NCBI RefSeq assembly: GCF_016458205.1
Contig: NZ_JAEMED010000002.1
Coordinates: forward strand, 18,962 to 82,961
Origin: Streptococcus sp. 121
GTDB lineage: Bacteria > Bacillota > Bacilli > Lactobacillales > Streptococcaceae
Reading direction: 5' to 3'
Length of the DNA: 64,000 nt
In this document: positions 1 through 9,471 of the stretch, piece by piece
Numbering within the stretch: position 1 is the stretch's first letter
Layout: every line of letters begins with the position of its first letter
Program-made: the position numbers and the translations under genes
The notes under the pieces: generated by a model
What the model was told of the DNA's origin: nothing
Databases searched by the model: none
Seen by the model: the letters and a program-made list of their open reading frames with translations, nothing else

Positions 1-1608
1 TAGCTCATAAATTTCTTCGAAGGTAAGCTCCTCTTGATTGACCACCAAATCAGGATACACATTTTTCGGAGCTAACCGTTTCGGGAAATCTCCGATAGCT
101 TTGGAATCGTAAAACTGACGAATTTGCTTCCGACTTCGGGCTATCGTTACGCTATCCAACAGTTTAAAGAAATCCAGATCCAAACTTTTCTGAAGGGCTT
201 GTGTGCTTCGTTCTTCTATTGGGAGTTTACTCCATTGATTATAGGCCAGCTGAGCAGATCGGAAAATATCGTTGACTGATTTCTTGGTCTGAAGGCGTCC
301 GTCAAATTCCTCCAGATTCCCTTCATAGGCCAAAGCTAACTGATTTTTTAAATCATTGAATCGATTATTGACGGGTGTCGCCGATAACATCAGTACCTTG
401 GTTGGTACACCTTTTTTGATAATCCGATTCAGCAATCGCGAATAGCGATTTTCCTTCCCATTTTCTTCATCCGAATCCGATGAACCACCATTCCGAAAGT
501 TATGCGATTCATCAATAACGACTAGATCATAGGTATCCCAACGATTTAAGCTTAAATCAATTCCATTCGACTACCCCTTATCGCGACTCAAGTCTGTATG
601 GTAAAGAACATCATACTGAAGATAGCGGTCATAGATAGGATTATTGACATAGTCATGACGATACATATTCCAGTTATTCTCTAGTTTTTTCGGGCACAAA
701 ACCAAAATCCGTTTACCACGATAGGCGTAATAAGTCATAACCGCTAATGCAGTAAAGGTTTTCCCTAACCCAACTGAATCGGCCAGAATACATCCTTGAA
801 AGGTTTCTAATTTTGAAATGATTGATTTAACAGCATCTTTTTGAAAATCATATAAGAGATTCCAAATTTTAGTTTCCTTATATTGGACATGTTCATTCGG
901 CAAATAATCTGCATTCATATCTTCTAAGAAGTCACTGAAAATATGGTAAAGCATGACGTAATAAAGAAACACTGGTGAATGTTCCTTATAGGCTAAAGTC
1001 AAGCTGTCTAAGACCTCTTCCGTCACATCTCGGAAATACTCGTCATTATCCCAATACTCTTCAAAATGCCTTAGATAGGTTAGACTCTGTGGTTCCGTAT
1101 GAAGATTCCTGCTAGATTGGAAAAGAGAGGTCTCATACCCCAGTTCTTTTCGATCAAAGTTTTTCAATCGGTCTATAGCCTTGACTGCATCTGTTTCAAT
1201 GCGAATTCCATCTTCAATGGTCTCATCCACTGTTATGGACTTGAATCGAACTTTATTTCGAACCCAGTCTGCACATTCCCTAGCCAATGACTTCTGAGTC
1301 AGTTCATTCATAAGCTTAAGTTCATACTCAGCTCCTAAAATGGCTGATTCTCTTATTTTCTTAGGAATCGCATACTCTCGATATTCTTCCTTGAAGTCAT
1401 GATTGGTAAAAGTCGGTTGGGTGAAAATGAATTGCAACTCCTCAATACCTTCCAACTCCTCTTTCAAAGCCTGATAAGCGTATATGGAAAAAGTCGCAGC
1501 AGCAATTTTCACCCTACTGCCGGAAGCCAACTCTTCTTTCAAAACTTGTCCCAACAGTGTTCGTCGATTATCGATTTCTTTCAAATCAGTCCTCCTGTCT
1601 ATTCTCAC
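1..1608 (-). pseudogene. SNF2/SF2-type helicase, interrupted by in-frame amber stop, runs off window
   Basis: Start ATG at 1608. The first 345 codons run to a TAG at 571-573. The same frame then stays open to base 1 with no further stop and carries the DEAH-like motif (VVIDESHNF) and the SAT motif (MLSATPVNN) of a superfamily II helicase. The Walker A (LADSVGLGKTFTA) lies before the stop. The N-terminal part (VKIAAATFSIYAY region) resembles the PLD-like module on some SNF2 helicases of restriction or phage-defence loci. The rest of the gene and any methylase partner lie outside the window. One nonsense mutation (or sequencing error) is the simplest reading; the truncated product would lack motifs II-VI and be inactive. 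Role in defence is inference. Confidence 0.75.
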
Positions 1609-1703
1609 TTAAATCCGATTTTCAACCTAAACAAATAGTCTCAATCGAAATTTTCCTATGTTCATTATAGCATGGAATAAACCCTCAAAACTAGGTGTTT
1701 TCA

Positions 1704-1752
1704 AACCAAAAACCCTGGTAAATACCTTCCTCAAAAGATATTCACCAGGGTT
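1704..1752 (-). terminator. rho-independent terminator (minus strand)
   Basis: Inverted repeat AACCCTGGT / ACCAGGGTT (1711-1719 with 1744-1752), further paired inside. On the minus strand it is followed by a short T run. It would end leftward transcripts from the toxin region before the helicase gene. The rest of 1609-1880 shows no gene. Confidence 0.5.
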
Positions 1753-1882
1753 CCTACATACGAATGCGTCCAAGTCATCTATTTGAATAAATCCACGCAT
1801 CCAAACATCTAAATCGATTACAGATCTACTAAGACAATTCTAAGTGATCGCGATTGGGATTAACTCCTCAACCGCAAATTTT

Positions 1883-2039
1883 TTGCCATTCCTAGAATCA
1901 TTTGTTATACTTGTTATGAAAGAGGTTGAGGGTAGTAACTCAACCTCAATGTAGACCGTTTTAAAGACGGGACGAATGTTATACGACAAACAGCCGCTAA
2001 TCACTCAGTCAAGTTCATAGCGGCTGTTTGTCATTTTTT
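1883..2039 (+). ncRNA. putative antisense antitoxin RNA with its promoter and terminator
   Basis: A strong promoter is visible: -35 TTGCCA (1883-1888), 17-bp spacer, -10 TATACT (1906-1911) with an extended TG. Transcription should start near 1918. The RNA begins with a perfect hairpin (GAGGTTGAG / CTCAACCTC) and ends in a 15-bp perfect hairpin at 1985-2032 followed by six T. No reading frame is present. It converges on the holin-like toxin gene and overlaps its 3' end, the arrangement of TxpA/RatA-type type I toxin-antitoxin loci. The antitoxin role is inferred from this layout. Confidence 0.6.
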
Positions 2040-2164
2040 GTTCATACGATGAAAGCATAGGACAATCAATGTCAAAAGTGTCAGGAGTCAATCCCGAACT
2101 GAAGCATAAGCCCAATGGCTGCTTCAACACTCATAGCGTCTCTCTTTCTAGGTGGTTTCTGCAT
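2031..2164 (-). pseudogene. holin-like type I toxin, frameshifted
   Basis: A good RBS (TTTTGGAGG) precedes ATG at 2164. The frame reads MQKPPRKRDAMSVEAAIGLM and LQFGIDS, then stops at 2081. A different frame then continues as LLTLLTLIVLCFHRMNKK and stops at 2031. Joined, the two parts look like the roughly 44-residue 'putative holin-like toxin' family: basic N-terminus, MSVEAA motif, one membrane helix, basic tail. The span is 134 bases, so one base is missing or two are extra near 2085-2095. A promoter candidate (TTCGAC, 18 bp, TATACT) lies upstream on the minus strand. The locus is probably inactive, unless the shift is a sequencing error. Confidence 0.6.
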
Positions 2165-2289
2165 ACGCATTACCTCCAAAATAAGATTTTCGCCCCGCTT
2201 TGTAACTTTCTACTTCTCAAGTATACTCTTTTTCAATTTAAAAGTCGAAGATTTATCGACTCTAGAGCTTTAGAATCTCTCCCATATTT

Positions 2290-2327
2290 AAAAACACAGC
2301 CAATTGATAGTGATTGGCTGTGTTTTT
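2290..2327 (-). terminator. bidirectional terminator hairpin after fic
   Basis: 15-bp perfect stem (AAAAACACAGCCAAT with its complement), 8-base loop, A/T-rich flanks on both sides. It lies directly downstream of the fic gene on the minus strand. Confidence 0.7.
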
Positions 2328-2347
2328 GATCAATGAAAGAATTCCGT

Positions 2348-2953
2348 TTACAGGTCTTCGGTCCTAAACAAAGAATAACCTTCATAAGCATAAGAATGGT
2401 CAATTCCCTTCATGTACAAGCTAGCGTTGTCCACATAACTTGTCAGTGCCGCTTTTAGGACGTGCTTAATTTCAATATCTCGAATGGGACTTCTTTCCAT
2501 GGCCAAGAGATAATCTTCTTTGCCTACCTGAGACCAGTCTACGACTTGTCTCAATTGATGTTTCAAGATATGGTCTAACCAAATCCGCATGGAACGGCCG
2601 TTTCCTTCACGGAAAGGGTGGGCGACATTCATCTCCACGTATTTCTCAAGAATTTGATCAAAGGTTTCCTGTGGCATCTGATCAATACTAGCCAAACTTT
2701 GCGGGAGATAGAGGACTGGGGCGAATCGAAATCCTCCTTTACTGATAGTAACTTCTCGAATACGGCCCGCAAAATCATAGAGGTCTTGAAAGAGGTGATA
2801 GTGAATAAAAGCTAGTGTTTCAAAACTACCCACCGTCTTTTCTAATAAAAGATTTTCATCAAATATTTCTTTTGCGCGTTCTTTAGTCATCTTTTCTTCA
2901 ATGCGTGCTAATTCTAAGGAATCTTTAATCCCCAGTTTATTTTCAATCACCAT
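2348..2953 (-). CDS. Fic family protein (class III, self-inhibited)
   Basis: 201 residues. The Fic motif HPFREGNGR is at 112-120, so the catalytic His and the anion-binding loop are present; such proteins usually transfer AMP from ATP to a hydroxyl of a target protein. Near the C-terminus, SYAYEG (187-192) matches the (S/T)xxxE(G/N) inhibitory motif, with Glu191 expected to block the ATP site. That position makes it a class III Fic protein like the Neisseria NmFic, which needs no separate antitoxin. The gene stands alone, with a terminator behind it. The target is unknown; DNA gyrase is one known target of this class. The fold and activity class are well supported by the motifs. Confidence 0.85.
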   Translation of the reverse strand: MVIENKLGIKDSLELARIEEKMTKERAKEIFDENLLLEKTVGSFETLAFIHYHLFQDLYDFAGRIREVTISKGGFRFAPVLYLPQSLASIDQMPQETFDQILEKYVEMNVAHPFREGNGRSMRIWLDHILKHQLRQVVDWSQVGKEDYLLAMERSPIRDIEIKHVLKAALTSYVDNASLYMKGIDHSYAYEGYSLFRTEDL

Positions 2954-3015
2954 CAGTATTTTCTCCTCTATGCTTAGGTTTCATGATGTTTTTACAATAG
3001 CTTATACTGAACCAA

Positions 3016-3187
3016 CCTCAAAATCGGAATACTTGAATCTTTCAAAAAATGACCAGAAAAGCCGATGAGGCAAGTTCAACAGGACTGTAAGAACTGTTGA
3101 ACATTAGCAATAAAGCGTTCAAAGTACACAATCAATGAGTTCATCCAAGAGGCTTGACAACATTAGATTTTGAAATTTAAGGAGTAT
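3016..3187. repeat. dispersed repeat family B, copy 1
   Basis: Non-coding element with the marks AAAATCGGAATACTT at one end and AGAGGCTTGACAA plus GATTTTGAAA and GAGTAT at the other. Related copies lie at 19646-19761, 29898-30039 and, shortened, 55409-55467. The ends are imperfect inverted repeats (ATACTC and TTTCAAAATC), as in MITEs. This is the diverged copy, with extra sequence in the middle. Confidence 0.55.
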
Positions 3188-3198
3188 CCCCTCAACAC

Positions 3199-3495
3199 CT
3201 AGTCATCTTCCTTAGCCACTGGATACTTCAGGGCATTTTTCTTGAGTTTGTCTTGGATAATGGTCTCAACATCTAAGCCGAGTTTGTCTGTCAACAGGAA
3301 GGTGTAAATCAGGATATCCGCGATTTCTTCCTGGACATTGATAGGGTCTGAATACTCTTCGCCCCATTGGTAGTTTTCCAGGAGTTCTGCGGCTTCAATG
3401 ATGATGGAGCTGGCAAGGTTGCGGGGGCTGTGGGCTTGGCCCCAGCCACGCTCATTGCGAAATTTCAAAATGTCTTGAATAATGCTTTCAATCAT
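3199..3495 (-). CDS. MazG-like nucleotide pyrophosphohydrolase
   Basis: 98 residues, all-alpha. The metal-binding pattern of the MazG/RS21-C6 family is visible: EAAELLE around 35-41 and EEIADILIY around 56-64 (the EExxD motif). Such enzymes hydrolyse NTPs or dNTPs to the monophosphate and pyrophosphate, and are thought to clean the nucleotide pool. It follows the ABC-F gene by 8 bases on the same strand and is probably cotranscribed with it. Substrate cannot be told from sequence. Confidence 0.8.
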   Translation of the reverse strand: MIESIIQDILKFRNERGWGQAHSPRNLASSIIIEAAELLENYQWGEEYSDPINVQEEIADILIYTFLLTDKLGLDVETIIQDKLKKNALKYPVAKEDD

Positions 3496-3503
3496 GGTTT
3501 CTC

Positions 3504-5042
3504 CTAAATCAATTCATTGAAATCCCAGACTTGATCGACCCAACCTTGGTAGAAGTCTGGTTCGTGGCAGACCATGAGGATGCTGCCTTTGTAAGCTTGG
3601 AGGGCACGTTTGAGTTCGTCTTTGGCATCCACGTCTAGGTGGTTGGTTGGCTCGTCTAGGACAAGAACGTTGGTCTCACGGTTCATGAGCAGGCAGAGGC
3701 GGACCTTGGCTTGCTCGCCTCCACTGAGGACCTGGATTTGGCTTTCGATATGCTTGGTGGTGAGGCCGCAGCGGGCTAGGGCAGCGCGGACTTCGGCTTG
3801 GTTCATGGCTGGGAAGGCATCCCAGACGGCTTCGAGTGGCGTTTGGCGATTGCCTCCAGGTACTTCTTGTTCAAAGTAGCCGAGTTCGATAAATTCTCCT
3901 TCCTCCACTTGTCCAGCCAGTGCTGGGATCAGGCCTAAGAGGCTCTTGAGGAGGGTGGTTTTCCCAATTCCGTTGGCTCCAACAATGGCAATTTTCTGAT
4001 TGCGTTCAAAGGTCAAATCCAGTGGACCGGCCAGTTTGCGGTCATAGCCAATTTCCAGTCCGTGGGCTTGGATAATGAAGCGGCCTGGTGTTCGGGCAAC
4101 TTTAAAATCAAATTGCGGTTTTGGTTTTTCAGCCTGCAATTCGATCAGGTCCATCTTGTCCAGCTTTTTCTGACGGCTCATGGCCATGTTTCGAGTCGCT
4201 ACCCGGGCCTTGTTGCGGTTCACAAAGTCTTTTAGGTCGGCGATTTCCTTCTGCTGGCGCTCATAAGCTGCTTCCAACTGCGCCTTCTTCATGGCATAGA
4301 CTTCCTGGAATTGCTCATAATTCCCGCTGTAGCGCACCAAGTCTTGATTTTCAACATGATAAACCAAATTAATTACCTCATTTAAGAAGGGAATATCATG
4401 CGAAATTAAAATAAAGGCATTTTCATAATTAAGGAGGTAGCGTTTGAGCCAATCGATGTGCTCGGCATCTAGGTAGTTGGTAGGTTCGTCCAAGAGGAGA
4501 ATGTCTGGCTTCTCCAGCAACAATTTGGCTAGGAGAACCTTGGTCCGCTGCCCACCACTGAGTTCAGTTACATCAGACTCCATGCCAAAATCAGCAACCC
4601 CCAAGGCCCGCGCGACTTCATCAATCTTGGCATCCAAACTATAAAAATCACGGCTATCCAGGCGATCTTGCAGCTCGCCAACTTCCTCCATCAAGGCATC
4701 ATAATCACTGGCTTCCGCCATCTCCATGTAGATTTCCTGAATCCGGGCCTCTGTCTTAAAGAGATCATCAAAGGCTGTCCGCAAAACATCGCGAACCGTC
4801 ATCCCAGGCTCCAGCACCGCATGCTGGTCCAGATAACCAGCCTTCACATATTTGGACCAAATAACCTGCCCTTCATCTGGCTGCAATTGGCCCGTCACAA
4901 TGCTCATAAAGGTGGACTTCCCTTCCCCATTAGCCCCCACTAGGCCAATGTGTTCCCCTTTTAAAAGACGGAAGGACACATCTTCAAAAATGGTTCGATC
5001 CCCGAACCCATGACTCAAACGTTTAACTTCTAAAATACTCAT
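3504..5042 (-). CDS. ABC-F family ATPase (YbiT/YkpA-like)
   Basis: 512 residues, two ABC ATPase domains on one chain and no membrane segments. Walker A motifs are GANGEGKST (about 37-45) and GANGIGKTT in the second half. Signature motifs are LSGGQRTKV and LSGGEQAKV, and both Walker B regions read LDEPTNYLD or LDEPTNHLD. The linker between domains is the ABC-F hallmark. ABC-F proteins bind the ribosomal E site and act in translation or antibiotic protection, not transport. Nothing here points to a resistance-type protein; a housekeeping factor is more likely. Confidence 0.88.
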   Translation of the reverse strand: MSILEVKRLSHGFGDRTIFEDVSFRLLKGEHIGLVGANGEGKSTFMSIVTGQLQPDEGQVIWSKYVKAGYLDQHAVLEPGMTVRDVLRTAFDDLFKTEARIQEIYMEMAEASDYDALMEEVGELQDRLDSRDFYSLDAKIDEVARALGVADFGMESDVTELSGGQRTKVLLAKLLLEKPDILLLDEPTNYLDAEHIDWLKRYLLNYENAFILISHDIPFLNEVINLVYHVENQDLVRYSGNYEQFQEVYAMKKAQLEAAYERQQKEIADLKDFVNRNKARVATRNMAMSRQKKLDKMDLIELQAEKPKPQFDFKVARTPGRFIIQAHGLEIGYDRKLAGPLDLTFERNQKIAIVGANGIGKTTLLKSLLGLIPALAGQVEEGEFIELGYFEQEVPGGNRQTPLEAVWDAFPAMNQAEVRAALARCGLTTKHIESQIQVLSGGEQAKVRLCLLMNRETNVLVLDEPTNHLDVDAKDELKRALQAYKGSILMVCHEPDFYQGWVDQVWDFNELI

Positions 5043-5054
5043 ACGATCCTAATT

Positions 5055-5091
5055 CTCCAAAAAAGGAGACTGGGACAACAATCCCTGTCTC
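5055..5091 (-). terminator. terminator of the glmU-mtnN operon
   Basis: GAGAC-GGGA / TCCC-GTCTC stem with a six-base loop. On the minus strand it is followed by TTTTTT. It lies between mtnN and the ABC-F gene. Confidence 0.75.
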
Positions 5092-5102
5092 ACTAACAAT
5101 CC

Positions 5103-5795
5103 CTACACTAATTTTTGTAAAAAGACGACCAAAACCTGAGCAGATTTACGGCCAGCTTCCACGATGAATTCATCAAAGGAAATCGCCGCATCTTGCTCAG
5201 CTGTATCACTCATGGCACGAACCACCATAACTGGTAGGTCGATGGAGTGAGCAGCTTGGGCAATGGCGGCTCCTTCCATTTCGACAGCCAATACATCTGG
5301 GAAGGCAGCTTTAATCTCAGTCAAACGATCAGACGATGCCACGAAGGAGTCCCCTGTCGCGATCAGTCCCATTTGATAGGCTTGTCCCTGTTCCTCCAAC
5401 ACTTCCTTGAAAACCGACTGAAAATACTTACTGGTTTCAAAGTAAAGCGGTTGTTGGGCCATTTGACCATAGGCATAGCCAAAAGCAGTCACATCCACAT
5501 CATGGTAGGCCAAACGATCCGCAAGGACGACATCCCCTACTTGCTGGCCTGGAGCTACCGCTCCAGCCGAACCGGTGTTAATCACCGCGTCCACCTTGAA
5601 GTCTTGGGCTAGAATGGCAACTGTCATGGCTGACATGACCTTCCCGATTCCACTCTCCACTAAAACTACCTCGTGTCGTCCAATATGGCCTGTGTGGTAA
5701 ACCTGACGGAGGCGAAGGTGTTTCTGGGCATTTTCCAAGTTATCCAAGAGGGTTGCCAGTTCCTGCGGCATCGCCGCAATAATTCCAATTTTCAT
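5103..5795 (-). CDS. mtnN: 5'-methylthioadenosine/S-adenosylhomocysteine nucleosidase
   Basis: 230 residues, full length for the family. Cleaves MTA and SAH to adenine and the thioribose sugar, which recycles methionine and feeds S-ribosylhomocysteine to LuxS for AI-2. Glu12 (MPQE), the VEMEGAA purine-binding segment and the catalytic Asp197 (RAMSDTA) are all in place. It is the last gene of a four-gene minus-strand run with glmU, a Nudix gene and a small membrane protein, an order also known from pneumococcus, and is followed by a clear terminator. Confidence 0.95.
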   Translation of the reverse strand: MKIGIIAAMPQELATLLDNLENAQKHLRLRQVYHTGHIGRHEVVLVESGIGKVMSAMTVAILAQDFKVDAVINTGSAGAVAPGQQVGDVVLADRLAYHDVDVTAFGYAYGQMAQQPLYFETSKYFQSVFKEVLEEQGQAYQMGLIATGDSFVASSDRLTEIKAAFPDVLAVEMEGAAIAQAAHSIDLPVMVVRAMSDTAEQDAAISFDEFIVEAGRKSAQVLVVFLQKLV

Positions 5796-5807
5796 TTTCT
5801 TACTTTC

Positions 5808-6032
5808 CTACAATACAAACATAAAAATCAGCAGTAATACTAACAGGAGTATCAGCCAAAAAAGAATTTTATTCAGGGTGTGTTGAAAACGCGCCCGCTT
5901 TTGGTTCTCGGCCTGCCGACTTTTTCGAACCTCTGGTTCCACCTCTAATCGGTCAATCTTGTTTAACAAATCCAAGTCCAGTGGTTCGGTTTCTTCATAC
6001 AATTCTGGATCAAATGGTTGTCGATCGGTCAT
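5808..6032 (-). CDS. small membrane protein of the glmU-mtnN operon
   Basis: 74 residues. The first 50 are hydrophilic and rich in acidic then basic residues; the last 20 or so form one membrane helix (ILFWLILLLVLLLIFMFVL). This gives a tail-anchored shape with the N-terminus in the cytoplasm. Its start overlaps the stop of the Nudix gene by 4 bases, so translation is probably coupled. It is conserved by position in streptococci; function unknown. Confidence 0.8.
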   Translation of the reverse strand: MTDRQPFDPELYEETEPLDLDLLNKIDRLEVEPEVRKSRQAENQKRARFQHTLNKILFWLILLLVLLLIFMFVL

Positions 6033-6586
6033 AGGCCTTTCCCCTTTTCCAGTATTTGCCAGTACTGAATGGCCATAATGGTTTTGGCATCACAGATATC
6101 ACCTGACTCAATAGCAGCCAAAGCTTGCTCCAAGTCAAGCTCATAGAGAGCCAGGGTCTCATCCTCATCTTGAGGACGGGGATTAGCGACCTTGCTTAAA
6201 TTCCGACCCAGGTAAAGTTTGACCTTTTCATTGCAGAAACCAATGGCTGTATAAAAATCATATAGCAAGTCCAAATCTGCTGTGTAACCAATTTCTTCTT
6301 CCAACTCCCGAAGAGCCGCAGCCTTGGGATCGGCATTTTCTCCTATTTCCAATTTTCCAGCAGGAATTTCCAAGCTGGTTCCCTCAATCGCCTTGCGGTA
6401 CTGTTTGACGAGGATTACTTTATTGTCGCTGGTAATCGGCAACACACAAACCGCACCATTATGAAAAACCAACTCGCGTGTGGAGGTCCCTTTACCATCT
6501 GGCAACTCCACCTGGTCTACTGCTACCCGAAAAACACGGCCCTGAAAAATTTCCTGGCGGCTGATTGTTTTTTCTTCAAAATTCAT
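6029..6586 (-). CDS. Nudix hydrolase, ADP-ribose pyrophosphatase type
   Basis: 185 residues. The Nudix box lies around residues 77-101 (AGKLEIGE ... RELEEEIGY), with two more residues than usual between the first Glu and the RE pair. The AGK lead-in and the length are typical of NudF-type ADP-ribose pyrophosphatases, which split ADP-ribose into AMP and ribose 5-phosphate. It sits 3 bases after glmU and overlaps the next gene by 4 bases. Substrate is inferred from family resemblance. Confidence 0.85.
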   Translation of the reverse strand: MNFEEKTISRQEIFQGRVFRVAVDQVELPDGKGTSTRELVFHNGAVCVLPITSDNKVILVKQYRKAIEGTSLEIPAGKLEIGENADPKAAALRELEEEIGYTADLDLLYDFYTAIGFCNEKVKLYLGRNLSKVANPRPQDEDETLALYELDLEQALAAIESGDICDAKTIMAIQYWQILEKGKGL

Positions 6587-6589
6587 AGC

Positions 6590-8005
<1,416 letters not shown>

Positions 8006-8030
8006 CTATTATAGCATTTTTCCCTTAAAT

Positions 8031-8056
8031 AGAAAAAAGCCCGAGCCAGACTCAAG
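8031..8056 (-). terminator. terminator after the SDR gene
   Basis: AAGCTTGAG / CTCGGGCTT stem followed on the minus strand by six T, just downstream of the SDR stop codon. Confidence 0.75.
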
Positions 8057-8060
8057 CTTC

Positions 8061-8759
8061 CTACTTCAAGGTCCATCCCCCATCAATGGTCACAATAGCT
8101 CCTTGCATCGAAGCCATCTTGCCAGTTGCCAAAAAGACTGTTAACTCTGCCACTTCCTCTGGCTGGGTCCAACGCTGAATAGGGGTTTCCTTAGCTACCC
8201 ACTCAGCCATGCCACCCGGTTCAAAATCCGACCGGGTCATCCCAGTCTGCACCGCACCTGGAGCAATTCCAAAAATTTGAACCCCAGTCCCGGCATAGTC
8301 CAGAGCCATCTGTTTGGTCAAACCCATCAGCGCGTGCTTGGAGCTGGTGTAGGCTGCACCACCGCCACCCGCTGTCTTACTAGCAATCGAGCACATGGTG
8401 ATAATGATTCCGTGCCCCTTCCGTACCATTTTCGACAGGTAGTGACGACTCATTTCCATGGGCACACGGACATTTGTTTCATAGACCTTGTCCCAAAGTT
8501 CCTTGGACATGTCCAGAAGCGGAGTATAGGCATCAAGAACTCCAGCAGTCAAGAGCAAGACATCAATCTGCCCGACCCAAGAAAAAACAGCCTCCACGTC
8601 TCGGGTCAAGTCCACCTGCATAAAGTGGAAGTCTCCCTTTAATTCCGGAGCAGGGTCTTTATCCACCCCGTAGACCTGGTCTCCCAACTCCAGAAAAGCC
8701 TGGGCCTGGGCCAAGCCAATGCCAGAGGAAACTCCCGTAATCAAGACCTTCCTAGTCAT
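8061..8759 (-). CDS. short-chain dehydrogenase/reductase (FabG-like)
   Basis: About 232 residues. The Rossmann nucleotide-binding motif is TGVSSGIG at the N-terminus and the active-site pair is YTSSK, with a Ser before it (CSIASK). The C-terminal GAIVTIDGGW is the usual SDR ending. It is an NAD(P)-dependent oxidoreductase; the substrate is not evident, and there are no fatty-acid genes nearby. Start: ATG at 8759 overlaps the stop of the upstream DUF2829 gene; a TTG at 8768 with a better-spaced GAGGAT is an alternative. Confidence 0.85.
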   Translation of the reverse strand: MTRKVLITGVSSGIGLAQAQAFLELGDQVYGVDKDPAPELKGDFHFMQVDLTRDVEAVFSWVGQIDVLLLTAGVLDAYTPLLDMSKELWDKVYETNVRVPMEMSRHYLSKMVRKGHGIIITMCSIASKTAGGGGAAYTSSKHALMGLTKQMALDYAGTGVQIFGIAPGAVQTGMTRSDFEPGGMAEWVAKETPIQRWTQPEEVAELTVFLATGKMASMQGAIVTIDGGWTLK

Positions 8760-8988
8760 CCACTTCAACCCAATCCTCAGCTAGCACGTCACAAGGAGTT
8801 GGACTCCACATAGAATACCCTTCACCTTCTCCAGATACATGGATCAAGAAATAGGGTGTCACTTCCAACATCTGTCCTTCCACTTCCAGATGGTCAAAAA
8901 GCTGCACAAAATTTTCAGCCCCACTCCATCCCTGACGGACATATTTCTTCTTAGCCCTTAACCCAGGCAACATCTCTTCAAAACGCAT
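8752..8988 (-). CDS. Tad2-like / DUF2829 domain protein
   Basis: 78 residues, a single domain. The pattern FEEMLPGLRAKKKYVRQGW at the N-terminus and MWSPTPCDVLAEDW near the C-terminus fits DUF2829, the family that includes the phage protein Tad2. Tad2 sequesters the cyclic ADP-ribose signal of the Thoeris defence system. Many DUF2829 proteins are chromosomal and untested, so an anti-defence role here is not shown. No phage genes flank it. Its stop overlaps the SDR start, so the two are probably one transcript. Confidence 0.7.
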   Translation of the reverse strand: MRFEEMLPGLRAKKKYVRQGWSGAENFVQLFDHLEVEGQMLEVTPYFLIHVSGEGEGYSMWSPTPCDVLAEDWVEVDD

Positions 8989-9052
8989 CTTCGCCTCCTT
9001 TTTTCTTCGTATTATATCAAATAATAATACTTGAGAGAAGAGGACGGAAAAA

Positions 9053-9133
9053 TTATATATAAAATTTTTACATATCTCTTGACGATTCTCCCAGATAGGT
9101 ATAAAATTTATATATAGAAATTTTATATATAAA
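9053..9133. promoter_or_regulatory. padR promoter and palindromic operator
   Basis: -35 TTGACG at 9079-9084 and -10 TAAAAT 17 bases on. Right after the -10 is a perfect palindrome at 9107-9133, TTTATATATA and TATATATAAA around a seven-base centre. A related half (TTATATATAAAATTTTTA) lies at 9053-9070, upstream of the -35. This is the expected place for autorepression by the PadR protein. RBS AGAGGTGA follows the palindrome. Confidence 0.6.
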
Positions 9134-9144
9134 GAGGTGATGAC

Positions 9145-9471
9145 ATGTATTTCCCAGTTCCATCTCCATTAACGGAGTTTCTCATTTTGGCTATTGTTGA
9201 CCAGCAGGATTCCTATGGTTATGAAATTAGTCAAACCATCAAGCTCCTTGCAAACATCAAGGAATCTACGCTCTATCCTATTTTAAAAAAACTTGAAAAA
9301 AATGGATTTCTGCGAACCTATTCCGAAGAGCACCAAGGCCGAAAGCGCAAATATTACTCCCTAACCGATTCTGGTAAGGAACAATTGCATTTTTTAAAAA
9401 AGGAATGGTTAGAATACACTAAAACCATTTCAAAGATTTTAGAAGGGAGTTTAAAAAATGAAAAAAGATGA
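9145..9471 (+). CDS. PadR family transcriptional regulator
   Basis: 108 residues with the PadR winged helix: LTEFLILAIVDQQDSYGYEI at the start, ESTLYPILKKLEKNG recognition region at about 50-65, and the wing with RKRKYYSLTDSG. No C-terminal effector domain beyond one dimerisation helix. PadR proteins of this small type usually repress their own operon. The next two genes overlap in series (14 and 4 bases), a common PadR-DUF1700-DUF4097 module in Firmicutes tied to envelope stress. Confidence 0.9.
   Translation: MYFPVPSPLTEFLILAIVDQQDSYGYEISQTIKLLANIKESTLYPILKKLEKNGFLRTYSEEHQGRKRKYYSLTDSGKEQLHFLKKEWLEYTKTISKILEGSLKNEKR

Noticed and set aside
2069..2329. 86-codon plus-strand frame
   Set aside because: It is antisense to the holin-like toxin locus and crosses a terminator; no RBS.
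3504..5042. Antibiotic-resistance ABC-F protein
   Set aside because: The linker is short and the context is housekeeping; nothing links it to the Msr, Vga or OptrA types.
8752..8988. Prophage remnant carrying Tad2
   Set aside because: No phage structural, integrase or lysis genes are nearby; both neighbours are ordinary chromosomal genes.
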